Source: Iris pallida
Lineage: Eukaryota > Streptophyta > Magnoliopsida > Asparagales > Iridaceae
Length of the DNA: 64,000 bases
NCBI GenBank assembly: GCA_029216955.1
Contig: JANAVB010015600.1
Coordinates: 38,214,039-38,278,038, forward strand
Direction: 5' to 3'
Position numbers and translations under genes: made by a program. Every line of letters begins with the position of its first letter. Within the stretch, counting starts at the first letter, position 1. The notes beneath the pieces are model-generated. The model saw only the letters and a list, made by a program, of their open reading frames with translations. It was not told where the DNA came from and made no database searches. Positions 35,009 through 51,819 of this stretch are shown one piece after another.

Positions 35009-36117
35009 TGTTGGTATTTTTGCTTGTTGGTTTTTTTAGAAACTAGGAAAATAGTCTCACATTGGAAAAACCAAATGGATGGTATCTCTATATAAAGCTT
35101 TGCTTGTGTTGATAGATCACATGAAGTGTGAAGAGGCACATGGGTACCATGTGGGGGCATTTTTCTAGTGAAAAGAAGGCTAAACCAACAAAGAAGCATT
35201 AATGCTTTTTGTCATACTTATGGGATAATTCTCTTATGGAGCGACTCGGACACGGGCTCAAGGGCGTAAAGTAGCATTTTGTTGGCACACTTTACATTTA
35301 GCACGTCAGCATCAGTGCAAGGCATATTGTGCACAGTTGATGCGCTTGTGCGATTATCTCTACGTGAGTCGCAGCGCAGGTGAAGCGCAGGCGCAGCAGG
35401 CGCCAAGGTTCGTAGGTGATGCGGGGATGCGGCATGCAGGTGCTGTGGTACTAGGCGCATAGGTGCTGCGGGGCTGCGGTGCGCAGGTGCTGTGGGGCTG
35501 GGTGTTGGGTGCGCAGGTGCCGTGGGCTACTGCGGTCTTCGTAGCTATACGTGCAAGTTGACGGGCTGAGTGGCTATGGGGCACTGGTGGCGTATGATGT
35601 GGCTGATTAGAAGATTTGATGGTTATAGAAAAATTGAGTTAATTGATCAGATCCAATCTTTATGGGATTTGAATTTAATTCATTCAAATCTTTCTATTAT
35701 TCGCTCCTATCTTTTTGCAATCAGTTACGGCCATGATTACGATTAGGATTTTGGCCTTTCTCTATAAATACTCCATTCGTACCTTTATTAAGGACTTAAG
35801 CCAAAATAAAGAGACGAAAAGAGAAGTGCTGCCGCTGCCATTGAAGTCATAAGGAGTTCTTCATGTTCGTGAAGGAGGTGACAGCGAGCGTTCCAGAAGT
35901 TCTTTCGAACTTGCTGGTTCCTGGGAGCAAATCGCAATAGGACGAATCTTGCTTTGAGCAACGGTGATCTTTATCACCCCAGCAAAGTCGTTGCATCAAC
36001 TCCGATTGAGAGCGATTATTCATATCATTGCATCAACTCTGGTTGAGGGCGATCATTTATCTCGTTGCATCAACTTCGATTGAGAACGAGTATTCATCTA
36101 ACTCTTAGAAGAACGAA
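35009..36117 (+). repeat. 3' LTR of copia copy 1 (right edge approximate)
   Basis: It starts TGTTGGTATTTTTGC right after the polypurine stretch. It contains a GC-rich minisatellite (35370-35535) and, near its right end, three 36-37-bp repeats with TCGTTGCATCAACTCCGATTG (35989, 36025, 36062). The right edge is placed where similarity with the opposite LTR stops and no terminal CA is certain. Confidence 0.55.
35370..35535. repeat. GC-rich minisatellite in the copia LTR
   Basis: Repeated GCGCAGGTGCTGTGG-like words at spacing of about 22-30 bases, giving a GC-rich island in otherwise AT-rich DNA. It is not seen in the partner LTR at 36118-37085. Confidence 0.6.
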
Positions 36118-37085
36118 TTTTTCGTCTCTATAGAAATAAGAGTTCAAGATTTCCTTTTTTATCAAAAGATCTGTTTCGATAATAACATATTGGAATGTCT
36201 AAAATGTTATTCCCAAGGCAAAATTTTTGATGGAAAACAGAGAAACGAAATAGTTGTCTTAATAGTAACAACGTTTCGTAGCAACACTTCAAAGAAGGTG
36301 CACCACAGAGATCCTTAGAGCATTCTGGGTAACGAAAATCTAAAGAGATTTTGTTACAACAGCAAACGAAAGTAGAGCTTCTTTTATGAAGGTACAAATC
36401 GAGTTGATAGCAGCAGCAGTGACGAAAGCCTACAAGAAGTATCTGATTAGATCAGAGAAGAAGAGAAGGAAAGAAGAAAGAGAAAGGCTGCTTTGCTGGG
36501 GTAATAAGATCACCGTTGCTCAAATCAAGATTCACCTATATACGATCCGCTTTCAGCAACCAGCCAGTTCTAGAGAACTTTTGGAACGCTCGTCAGTCAA
36601 TATTTGAGACTTGAACGGGCTTCCTGTACTTTACGGACTCCCTTAACTCTTTTCTTTGGTACATCTTTCAAAGGAGGCCAAGGGGCTCTATTTATAGAGC
36701 GGAGTGAGACTTCACCTCTTCTCCTATCCGATGTAGGACTAAAATACTAATACTCAAAAATAAAGTTTGATATTTTAGATCATTCCACAATCAGCATAGA
36801 AGTGTGCCAGTCCACGCCTACCCCCCCCGAGCACTCCCGTGTATGCACGAGACATCCTGGAGTCCGTGTCCGAGTCTAAGTCCGCACAACAAAAATTAAC
36901 TTACATCTTTGTTGGAATTAATCCTTTTTCCTTCTAAGAAAATACTCCCATATGACACACACTTGTGCCCCACCACACCTCATGTGTACAGCTCAACACA
37001 AGCAATGCATTATATTGAGATACTCACCATTTGGTATAGCCGATGTGGGACTATCTTTCCTAGTCCAAAGGCAAAAATACTAACA
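36118..37085 (-). repeat. 3' LTR of copia copy 2 (left edge approximate)
   Basis: On the minus strand it starts TGTTAGTATTTTTGCC at 37085, preceded by the polypurine run GATATGTGGGGGATT. It matches LTR 35009 onward, including a GAGCAACGGTGATC...CCCCAGCAAAG word (minus strand, about 36525-36490). The part 36118-36490 has no counterpart in the other LTR, so either the LTR ends near 36490 or an insertion is present. Confidence 0.55.
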
Positions 37086-38141
37086 ATCCCCCACATATCT
37101 CAATATATAGGTTGAGCGTTCCCCACAGTGACTGCCCATCATGCATTAGGAGAGATGTCGCTACGACTTGAATCTTCCCGCATAGGTTAAATAACTGCAT
37201 GATATAAGAATGGACTAAGCCTTGAATTCTGTACCATAATTGTAATTCTTTCTACTCACAATGACATCAACTATGCTTCTGGCTGCACATTAAAGGCCTT
37301 GTGCCAGCCTGATTTCAGTGTATAATTTTTGGGCGTCTACAAGTTTACCTTCAAGAGACGGCCTAATATCTCTGTCCATACACTATAGGTGAGTTCTTTA
37401 TAAAGAGTCATCGCATAAAGCATCGCGCTTCTTTGCGGTGCTACGCCACTATGACATGGCTTAAAGCTGATGCTTTACCCTATCTGGGTACCTCATCATA
37501 GTGTCATACTACTGTAGCATAAGGTGACAAGCCTCTTTGTAGTGCCAAACTACCCAGCATGAAGCCTTGCGCTTTCGTGCGGTGTTACGCTGCTATGATA
37601 TGGCTTGCGAAGCCGAGGCTTTACCCTACCTGGTACCTCTTCGTTGTGTCATGCCACTGTAACATGAGGACATCGTCCTCTTTGTAGTATTGTCTACCTT
37701 TCTTTATTACGATTATCATACAGCATTAGGCTACCTGTCTATTTGCGGTGCTACTCCGTTGTGACTTGGCTCACAAAGCCGAGACATTACCCCTAACCGG
37801 GAACCTCATGGTGGAGTCACCTTACTATAGCATGGAGTTATACTCTTTGTAGTGCTGCGCTACCGTGCTTCCTGTAAAGCACTCCAGGCATTCACTTTAC
37901 TTGAGAACTCATTAAGGCATTTAAGCCAACCTTTCCACAAGATCCATTTTTTGCAGAAAATAACAGTAGACAATAGTGGTTGTAGGTCCGTAACCTCTCC
38001 ATGCCACAGAGGATAAGTACCTACTATTCCTGATATTCTTTCGATTAATAGTCCTCCCTTGAACCAAAAGCTAGATGCCTAGTAGATTTCTCTTTAAACT
38101 AATAGCATAAAACTTTATGGTAGGAATGTAATAACACAATA
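37086..38141 (-). other. 3' untranslated part of copia copy 2
   Basis: The minus-strand equivalent of 33991-35008, with the same tandem units of about 150 bases (37420-37880). It contains no ORF of note. Confidence 0.6.
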
Positions 38142-40475
38142 TCAGAATGCCTTCAAGCCTATTTTACAAGCAGTATCATCGACCAGTTGGCGCTTGAGGC
38201 CCTTGGTGAACGGATCTGCCAGGTTCTCCTGACTTCGAACATCAATCCCTGCAATAATACCCCCCTTGATGAGATTGTGTACTGCCCTGTGATTCAACCG
38301 AACAGTCCTCTTCTTCCTGTTGAAGAGGTCATTTGATGTCACCGTCGCAGTCGTCTGGTTGTCGTAGTATATCGGTATCTTCGATATTTGTGCCCCAACC
38401 ACTGAAAGATCATACATGAGCTCCCAAAGCCATTCTGCTTCCTCGGCTGCGGTATTAAGTATAAAGAACTCAGATTCCATGGATGACCGCGAGAGCATAG
38501 TCTGCTTCTTTGATTTCCACGATATAGTAGCTCCATCCATTGTGAAAATGTATTCACCTGTGGACCTCTTACTCTCCACTTCTGAGCACCAACTAGCATC
38601 ACTGAAGCCTTCCACTACCGGCGGATCTTCGCTGTAGTGCAGTACATATGTCTGAGTCTTCTTGAGATATCTCATAACCCGTTTCACAACTTTCTAGTGC
38701 TCAATACCTGGGTTGCTCGTGAAATGACTCAGCATTCCCACAACGAAAGCTATGTTAGGCCTAGTGGCAGTAGTAGCGTACATCAAACTCCCGATGACGC
38801 TAGCATACTCCAACTGCCTGACGCTTTCCCCTGAATTAGGCTTCAGCTACATATGGCGTATCGATCCCTGGAAGATCCTGATACCCGTAACGAGTGATCA
38901 TCTTCTCAACATAATGAGACTGTGACAATGCTAGTCCAGTGTCTGTCCAGATGATCTTGAGTCCCAAGATAACATCAGCATCCCCCAAGTCCTTCATATT
39001 GAACTTCGTCGAGAGGAAATTCTTTGTCTCCGTGACACAGCTTATATCCGTACCTAGGATTAGCATGTCGTCCACGTATAGACAAACGATGACTCCTCTT
39101 CTGTCAGCAAACTTCGTATAGACACACTTGTCTATTTCACTGACCCTGTAGCCATTTGACCTTATGACTTTGTCAAACTTTTCATGCCAAATTTTGGAAG
39201 CTTGCTTTAAACCGTACAGAGATTTCACCAACTTGCAGACTTTGTCTTCAAGACCTTTGACGACAAACCCTTCTGGCTGTTGCATGTGGATCTCTTCGGT
39301 CAGCTCGCCATTCAGGAATGTTATTTTTACATCTATCTGATGTATCACCATCTTATCTATCGCTGCGAGAGCAATCAACATTCTGATGGTGGTCATCCGG
39401 GCTACTGGAGCATACATGTCAAAGTAGTCGATCCCTTACTTCTGAGAAATCCCCTTTTCCACTAGCTTGGTCTTGAACTTGTTAATGGTTCCATCAGCTT
39501 TCATCTTCTTCTTGAAGAACCACTTGCATCTGATAGGTTTTGCTCCTTCAGGTAGATCAACCAACACCCAAGTGTTACTGGTGGTGATTGATTCAATTTT
39601 ATTGTCTATCGTCTCCTTCCAAAAAACCGCGTCTCTGGTCTTCATCGCCTCATCGTAGGTAAGCAGATCTGCTTCCATATGATAGGTGACAAAGTCATTT
39701 CTAAAGTACTTCGGCCTCCTCACACACTTCGTTGACGGCTCAGTGAGTTTTGGTTCAACCGTTGTTTCAATAACAACATCTTCTTGGACTACTTCTTTAT
39801 TGAAAACTTCAGTTTCTTGTGCACCCTCATTGTTCTCTGGTATATCCGCAAGAATAATATTCTTCTCTCTTGCAAACTTGTCTTCAAATATTTAGCATCG
39901 CGAGATTCGATGATATAATTTGACTCAATATCAAGAAATCTTTGAGCATCATTCTTCTCGGCATATCCCAAGAATATCGTCTTCGTAGTCCTTGTCCCAA
40001 GCTTCTGAATCTTCAGATCTGGGAGCTTCACATAAGCCAGACACCCCCACACTCGAATGACATTCAAGTTAGGTCTGACTTTGAACCAGAGTTCATGAGA
40101 AGTTACGTTCGAAGTTTCATACGGCACTCTATTTAGAAAAAAAAAAGGCAGTCAATGTAGCTTCTCCCCAGTAGCATTTAGGAAGACCCACAGTTAGCAG
40201 CATTGAGTTCATCATTTCTGTCAACATTCTGTTCTTCTTCTCCGCTACTCCGTTAGATTGAGGAGAATACAAAGCAGTAGTCTCATTGATGATTCCATGT
40301 TCTTTGCAGAACGATGTGAATTCATGAGACCTATACTCCACATCTCGATCACTTTTGAGTAGTTGTAGATAGGTTTAACGTTCAGCTTCAGCCCTGAAGT
40401 CTCTGAACTACTCGAATGTTGTATCCTTCTACTTGAAAAGTCATTCGAACATGCACTTCGAGAAACACTTCGAAC
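38142..40475 (-). pseudogene. Copia copy 2: integrase, RT and RNase H
   Basis: Minus strand, in order: integrase core from 40475 (PQSNGVAEKKNR near 40250, with the catalytic Glu), integrase C-terminal IFLGYAEKNDAQRF (about 39955), RT start with WKETID and KPIRCKW, a TAA stop at 39438-39436, YAPVARMTTIR, QIDVKITFLNGE, YVDDMLILGTD (about 39080), a frameshift near 38836, RNase H FSDASW (about 38600) and ADPFTKGL (about 38215). Several frameshifts break the integrase. Its upstream part is cut by element E at 40476; the sequence just left of that point still reads as integrase. Confidence 0.9.
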
Positions 40476-44792
<4,317 letters not shown>

Positions 44793-47065
44793 CGTTTTTC
44801 GTGGTGGCCCATGCAGGTCGAGATTCGCATTTGTGCGAAGTCGTGGTAGTGCGACGATTAGTTGTACTGCTGCGCACCTGCGATTAGAGATAAGGAATAG
44901 GTGTTAGAATGAGTGGATACTCAATCACTGTTAGAATTTCTTGAGAGATTCCTGGGACGACCCTTGAGAATCTTATTTTAACTTCGATTTAAAATCTCTT
45001 TTTCCCTTGATTTGATTCACCCTTACTTCCTGTTATTGAATTTGATTTTGATGGATTATTGTTGAATTTTGAACCTTGAAGTTAGTTGTTGAATTTGAGT
45101 TTGTATTTATATATATATATATATATACATATTTATGGAATTAAGGTATAACCTGATAACATACTTGATAAGGACAGTGAGAAAGGTAAAAGTCTACTTT
45201 ATTTATGGAGTTTAGAATTTATCGCAGTCATATTAGCTAGCATGACAAGGACGTAGAGCCTGATTTAGATATACTTATCCTAGTTATAAAATCTAGATTT
45301 TCTTGCAACCATACCGGGTGGCGTGGTAAGAATTCTAGATAACATGACTATAGGGTGTATACCTTCGTTATGGACTCTATTGTTTATTGCAGCTAAGCTT
45401 ACTGGCGTGGCAAAATTCTGACAACATGATTTCAGAAAGACGTGTATGGTATCAGATTTTATCTTAAATGGGTTAATTTTTTTAACAGTTGATGAAGAAC
45501 AGATTTTATCATTATTTCTTTTTTGCCATTATTTCTTGTATTACCATTTTTTAAAAAACTAAATAAAACTATCCTGATTACATTAATCACCTGTCTCGTA
45601 TCTAATTCTGTCAGCTATACTTTGAAACCCTTGAATCTCTATATCTTTTTACCTTCAAAAAGTCGAGAAAGTAACGTAAATCATCTAACTCGGAAAAGAC
45701 TTGATTTGTTATCTTGTGATAATCTTGCTAGGGGTATAATATGATGGACCTTGATATAGGTTTGGGATAAAGATACGACTGAATTTGAGGATGAAATCAA
45801 GAGATTTATATTATCAATTTAGGAACAATCATACTTAGAGAAATCTTTTGGGTATGAATAATTCATAGATGTATTTCATAACTGATGAGGATATTCGAGG
45901 TCAACTTAGTTTCGAGAAATTGGTTAAATTTTGGTTATTGATTCTTGAGACGTTACACTTTAAGGCTTTGATGTTAAATTTTGGAATTTAGTAATAGAGA
46001 AGCGATTTTAACTATATGCAATGATGGTACGAAATTGAATAAGATATTATAAGAAATGGCTAGAAACAGAAAGAACGCAAGAATTTTGAGTTATATAAAA
46101 TATAGAGATTTTGTAAAAGTTTTAAATTTTAGGAGAATACTATTGAAGGTGTACGTTGAAGAAAATATGAAGGTTGAATTTATAGTGAAAAATAAGTTTT
46201 GTAAGGCCTAGTGAGTTTAGATTTAAATAATACAAGGAGAGTAAATTAAATAAGTTCAAGGATTACATAAAACTTGATTTAGAGGCTTCGGATCCAATTT
46301 AGGACAAGTTGGAAGAATTTAGATTTATGATGATTAAGTGGTCAATTTTGATTCCTAGTAAGAAGGGTATGCTTCATGAATAATGTTTCGGAACTTCGAA
46401 ATTTAGCCTATGGTGATCATGGCAAGGTCAAATCTTTATAACGGAAGGATATAATTTTGATGGTAGTCATATAAAGGTTAATTTTTATATTGGGACTTGT
46501 GAGATAAAAATATGATTGGCAAATGATAAACTTGATAGTATCAGAGAGAGATGATTAACTTGACTTTCCTATGAAATCTTTTCTCTTGTTTTCCTTTAAA
46601 AGGAGAAATTTGACTTATTCCATATCTTTGAATCACCCTTTAAAAGTTTTCAATATCATTAAATCCTAGCTCCCTTAATCACGACCAATCAACTTTGATC
46701 ATTTTTTCTTATCATATTAATATCTTGGGTTGTACTCAATTGAATTAAAATTAATTGTGACCTGAATCTCCATCCTTGTATGCTCGTGCTCAGACTTCGA
46801 TGACCTTGTCCTCCATATTGCCCAAATCTTGATTACCCAGAATTGATCAACTTAGATCGTATCGAGACTAAATTTTCTTAATATATATTGTGATTGGATT
46901 TCAATGCTATTGACTTTCGTTCTTTAAACTTTTGATTTTGATTTTTGTTTGAATAGTACCCCTTTATAGATAATTACTAGTTATCTTTATTTTATTTTTG
47001 ATAATTACCAGTTTTCATATAGGATGGCAGACTGCCTTACAGCCTTGATGATTTGTTGTTTCTGT
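44793..47065 (+). other. Interior of element E; non-coding
   Basis: A primer site lies at 44802-44817. The next kilobase resembles the interior of element A (for example the GAGATTCCTGGGACGACCCTTGAGAATC region near 44953, and GGTGGCGTGG near 45310), down to a polypurine-like TTTGAGGATGAAATCAAGAG at about 45784. After that no LTR follows. 45816-47065 is AT-rich sequence in which I see no gene, and it ends at the LTR of element T. The 3' LTR of E is not in the window or has been lost. Confidence 0.6.
44802..44817 (+). other. Primer binding site of element E (tRNA-Ile type)
   Basis: TGGTGGCCCATGCAGG, 9 bases after the LTR end, is exactly complementary to the plant tRNA-Ile(AAU) 3' end as recalled (CCTGCATGGGCCA plus CCA). 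Confidence 0.7.
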
Positions 47066-48866
47066 TATCACGACCCGTACCCTTGACCAAGGGCACGAGA
47101 CGTGGGTACGTCCAACCTACGCCGCAGTGTCGGCGGTAGAACGCTGTCCTAGGTCACAACATCAAGCAATAATATACTAAACAATTTATACTCCCCGAAT
47201 GGGGGTGACATAGCAGTAAATAAACTCAATCACAACTAAGGAAGAAGAAAGCACGATATGTTATAGTACTCAAGGAAAACAGATGATAAAGTAGTCTAAG
47301 ATAACATCCCAGCAATATCCAGAGTACAAACTCAGCTACAGGATATGGAAGAATATATACAACTCAAAATCTCTGAACAGAAGTAAAGTCTAGCTAAACA
47401 GTCTCCAGACAACATAAAATAAGATAAGGCCTAACTAAGCTAGTCTAGGCAATGGGGGTGATGTCCTCAGCTAGAGCTGGGTCCTCCTGAGGGTCCAGCT
47501 CGCAAGTGTCGTCTAGGGCTGCCCCATAGAAGGTGTCCACACAGGCCTCCTCCTCGTCCTCTGTAATATTTTTAACAGGTCCAGTCAGGACAGGAGCGAG
47601 CACAGTACATCTCAACAGTTCATAGCAGGTTAGAAAATATAATCATGCAGTAAAGTAAGATACAGGTACTGAAGGAAATGCGGTATATAAACAGGGAGAG
47701 AACTATAATAGAAATATCTACTATAAATAGAGACTAACAGTGGCTAGTGAGTCAGAGTACAATATAGACATGTAATTGGCATAGGAGATTCTGATGAGAC
47801 ACTATAGAAAGATTCTGATGAGATACTACTTGGATATTATTCACATGTCTACTTCTACACCCCCGTACCCCCAATCAATACACAAGGATCCAACCAGGTT
47901 ATGTTATGATTCCATGCAAAGGCCCCCGAAGGGTGATACATGGATGTCCCATAAATGGGGATTCTAGGAGATTCTAGGATACCCAGTAAATGGGATAAGG
48001 ATTCAAGGAGACTCTGTGATCATAAGAGTATATGTCACAAGTTATCAATGAACCAACGAAGCATAGTGATACGTCATGTAAGTGAAACGCACAGAACATG
48101 TAGTACCCGATGCTCCCTAAGGATAATATCTCAAGAAGGGATCCATATAGTACCAATCCGTGTGACCAACGTGATAGTAACAAGTAAAGTAATTTAATAC
48201 AGGAAATAATTCTAAGCAGGATATGAAATAATCAGAGAATGTACTCGCGTGGTATCTGAGTGTCCAATATGAAAGTACTGTCCGAAGAGTGGTGTCTGGC
48301 TCCTATTTAGAACAGCACAAGTCACAACAAGTCCAAAATGATAAAATAAAGCACTGCAATGTATTCTACATGAATCTAGGTCAATCTAGGCCAAAGTCAA
48401 CTCTTCGTCAACTCTGGTCAACCCTAGAAGTCAAACTAGGTCAACTATGGTCAAACTAGGTCTAACAAGTCCAAACTAGGTCAAACAAGTCTACACTAGT
48501 CTAGCAAGTCTATTCTAGGTCTAACAAAGCTATACAAGACCATTCTAGACTTTCTAGGCAAACAGACTCACATATATGCCATAGGCTGTATCATGCCTAT
48601 AGGCCAACCCTAACACAAGCCTATATGACATCATCTACATCTAAAATACTACACATATGATATGTTACCTAACACAACATAGAAATACACTAGCTTTAGG
48701 TTACCCATATACCTATACATAGGTATAGGCACATTCACATTTCATAGATATATATATATACTACATACCTTACTTTAGGTTATAATACATATTCATTAGG
48801 AACCATCACATATATATATGTACATATAGATATAGGTTTAATACATATATACATATAGATATACAT

Positions 48867-48959
<93 letters not shown>

Positions 48960-51221
48960 TATATATACATTACATGTATAGGTATACACATATTAATATA
49001 TTCATGCATATGTATATAGAGATGGGGCAATGTAATGTGTGTGTGTGTGTGTAGGGTGTGAGAGATATGAGAGTACAATATGTGTTAAAGAGAGGAACAA
49101 AGTGTGTGTCTAACAATGAGTGTGAGGGTGTGTGTGTGAGATAGGGTGCTGTGCAAAATAGTATGACAGAAATGAAATGGGAGGGCATGCCTGAACAGTG
49201 TGTGTATGTGTACAGTCCAATATGGACTGCAAAACAGTGAGCATTGGGCTGGAAAAAATAATGTTCAGAAAAGGGAAGCCAATGCTTGACAGTTCACTAA
49301 TGAAAATTCAAACACTCACATAACCCTCAGTCAATAGGAATTCTAATCAATTGACAAAAATAAACTATCAACCCACAACAACCCAATTCAATCTCAGGTT
49401 GAACAAAACCCAGGTTTCATCTATTTGAAGATATCCAACAACATTACTTTAGTTTATTAGAGAAAACTGCTCGGTATAGTTTGAAAAGGAAAAGAGATCA
49501 TTCAGTCCCAAAACATTGAATCTCACACAATTGCTCAGATCTCATTCACATCCCACAAAACTAATTGAATTGTGAAACTAAGCCAAATAGGAACTATCAA
49601 ACCTGTGGGGGGGTAATTAGTAGTAAGAACAACATTAAAACTGGGATTTAAGTTAGAAATTTCGGGAAAGAATCAGTGTATCATATAGGTATCAGAATAC
49701 ACACAGAATTTCCCAAATTCGAATCCAGTTACCCTCAAAAACCAATTCTAATATGAAACTCTAATCTAATATAGTTAATACAATATACTTAGGATCTAAT
49801 TAGCAAATAAAATCATGATTTAAACAAATTAAAATGGGAATTTAAACACAGGTTTATAAACTGGACAGTGTGGGAAAAACAGTGTCGTACACGTGTTCAT
49901 TGAGCTCGTGCACGTGACACGATACGACACAGACCCTGTGCTCGTGTCCCAGTGTCGAGTGTGTCTAGGGCTAGGACTAGGGTACCCTGAATTGTGTCCT
50001 CGACGTGTCTAGAGGAGATACAAATAGCGTATCAGTGACAATAAAAATCGACTGAACCTGTCAGTCCCGACCAGTGCAAGGAAGATTACTCCCTCGATAC
50101 GCCACGTGGTCCCCTGAAACTTGACACATGGCATGTCAGTCACTGTCCCATAGGGTGTGTCGAATCTCGTGTCCAGTGATCGCGTGAAGTGTCCGGTACA
50201 GCCCCTGAACAGCAGGCAGGCAGTCTCGTACGCGCGCGAACGTATCCCCGTATCCAAACAGACACGACACCAGACCAAAATCACCTCAGTCAATTACAAA
50301 CGTGTAAGCGACATCAAAATAATAATTTATATTTAAATACAATTCAAAAATCAATACGAAATGCCCATTGAGGCATTTCGCCCATTGAGGCATTTCGTCA
50401 AACACTTGTGCACAGTCACTGATACGTGTCTGATACGGACACGTACAGGACACGAATTGGAACGAATCCTAATCCTACAGAATCAGGACACCTAAGGCTA
50501 GGTGTTAATGCAAGAAAACCCTAGTTTTAATGAGGGAATAGGATTTTACCTCTATGTGTTCTTTCAACACAAAAGCTCTTCAAAATGAACCTCCAAAAGT
50601 CCACCCAATTCCTTCAAATTATCCCAAACCTGTGATGTGACTCCACAAACATTAGAGGAACAGTATTTAGAGTGCTATGGAGGAAATCCCAATGAAAATA
50701 GACCTATATTGAATGATCTACGGAGAAATGAAGTGTAGGCTCACCTCGTCTTGAGAAAAGAAATGATAAACTATTGGAAGGAGGCTCAAATCCCCAAAAT
50801 GATATTATATTGGCAAGGGGGAAAAGCCTTGGCCGGCCACTAGGTTAGGTTAGGGTTTCTAGGTTGCATCCTAGGGCTAGGAATGCATCAAGGATAAGGA
50901 GTGGCCTAGATTCTAGGGCTCCTTCCTAGTCTCTTAGCAAATCACTCTATTAAACTAAACTTGACTTAAACCTATGTAACCAATACTAACTAAAACCAAA
51001 AGTGACTAACTAGAATAGCTATGACTAATCTAGGTTAGGTCCAATCTAGATTAGGCTAACCAAAACCACATGACAATCAATAAACTAGGATTTAATCCCA
51101 CTATTTAAATAAATCATTTAAAATTCCTAATAACATATATTAAATTCAAATAAATTCTAATAATTTCAAATAACCTCAAAAATGACAAAAATACCCTCAA
51201 ACTAGAAATGTGGTAGTGACA
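47066..51221 (-). repeat. 3' LTR of element T (4,156 bp)
   Basis: The minus strand begins TGTCACTACCACATTTC (51221) and ends GGGTCGTGATA (47066), a decayed TGACA. It has the core motif (48232-48246), the stem with CCCC/GGGG (47193-47204), a GTCAA/TTGAC array (about 48375-48485) and a GACAC/GTGTC-rich block (about 49860-50460), all shared with LTR A. A (TA)n tract is present. Confidence 0.85.
48872..48954. repeat. (TA)n microsatellite
   Basis: About 83 bases of TA dinucleotides inside LTR T. Confidence 0.97.
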
Positions 51222-51262
51222 AATCTACCCTCCTTAAAAGAATTTCGTCCTCGAAATTGAAA
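51222..51262 (-). other. Polypurine region of element T
   Basis: Minus strand AATTTCGAGGACGAAATTC, then TTAAGGAGGGTAGATT, directly before the 3' LTR. The same form is in A, B and C and is typical of Tekay/Del elements. It primes plus-strand synthesis. Confidence 0.8.
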
Positions 51263-51300
51263 GGCGAAATGCAACTGATGAGAAGGATAGAAAGTATACC

Positions 51301-51723
51301 TCACGGTCCAAAAAGATATGGGTACTGTTCGCGCATCTCATCCTCCCGCTCCAAGGTAGACTCTCCTAGAGAATAATGCCTCCATGCGACACGTACCAAG
51401 GGTATCACCTGGTTCCTCAGAACCTTCTTCCGTCGATCCAGAATCTCCACTGGCTGCTCTGGATAGCTGAGAGAAGGACCAACCTCAATCTCTGAATGAT
51501 CGAGCACATGGCTAGGGTCAGCCATGTACCGTCTCAACTGTGATACATGGAATACGTTGTGGACCCCTACTAGTACAGGCGACAAGTCTAGCCTGTATGC
51601 CACGTCACCGACTCTTCCGCTGATAATGAAAGGGCCGATGAAGCGCGGGCTAAGCTTTCCGCCTCCACCAAAATGTATCGTACCACGAGTCGAAGATATC
51701 CTCAAGAAAACCTGGTCTCCGAC
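51301..51723 (-). pseudogene. Element T integrase C-terminus with chromodomain
   Basis: From the acceptor at 51723 the frame reads VGDQVFLRIS, then a GPF-type motif SPRFIGPFIISGRVGDVAYRL, HVSQLRRY, and a chromodomain-like C-terminus (EQPVEILDRRKKVLRNQVIP...QYPYLFGP) with a stop at 51303-51301. Chromodomains of this group steer integration to marked chromatin. The frame is open over the whole segment. Aromatic cage residues are partly replaced, as usual in this group. Confidence 0.8.
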
Positions 51724-51819
51724 CTAATCACAAGCAAGGTCTCAATTAACTATAATAAATAAACATGATTAATAAAACACAAACAATCAACCTAAATCTA
51801 ATCCTACTCTAATCTGTAC
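51724..51819 (-). other. Intron-like 96-base segment in the integrase of element T
   Basis: On the minus strand the conserved integrase frame stops at AAG|GTACAG (51820/51819) and resumes at GATTAG|GTCGGAGAC (51724/51723). The 96 bases between are A/T-rich, hold an in-frame TGA and have no integrase similarity. The flanking halves join in phase at the place where related elements read straight through. GT-AG ends and composition fit a spliceosomal intron; an insertion that happens to look like one is possible. Confidence 0.6.
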
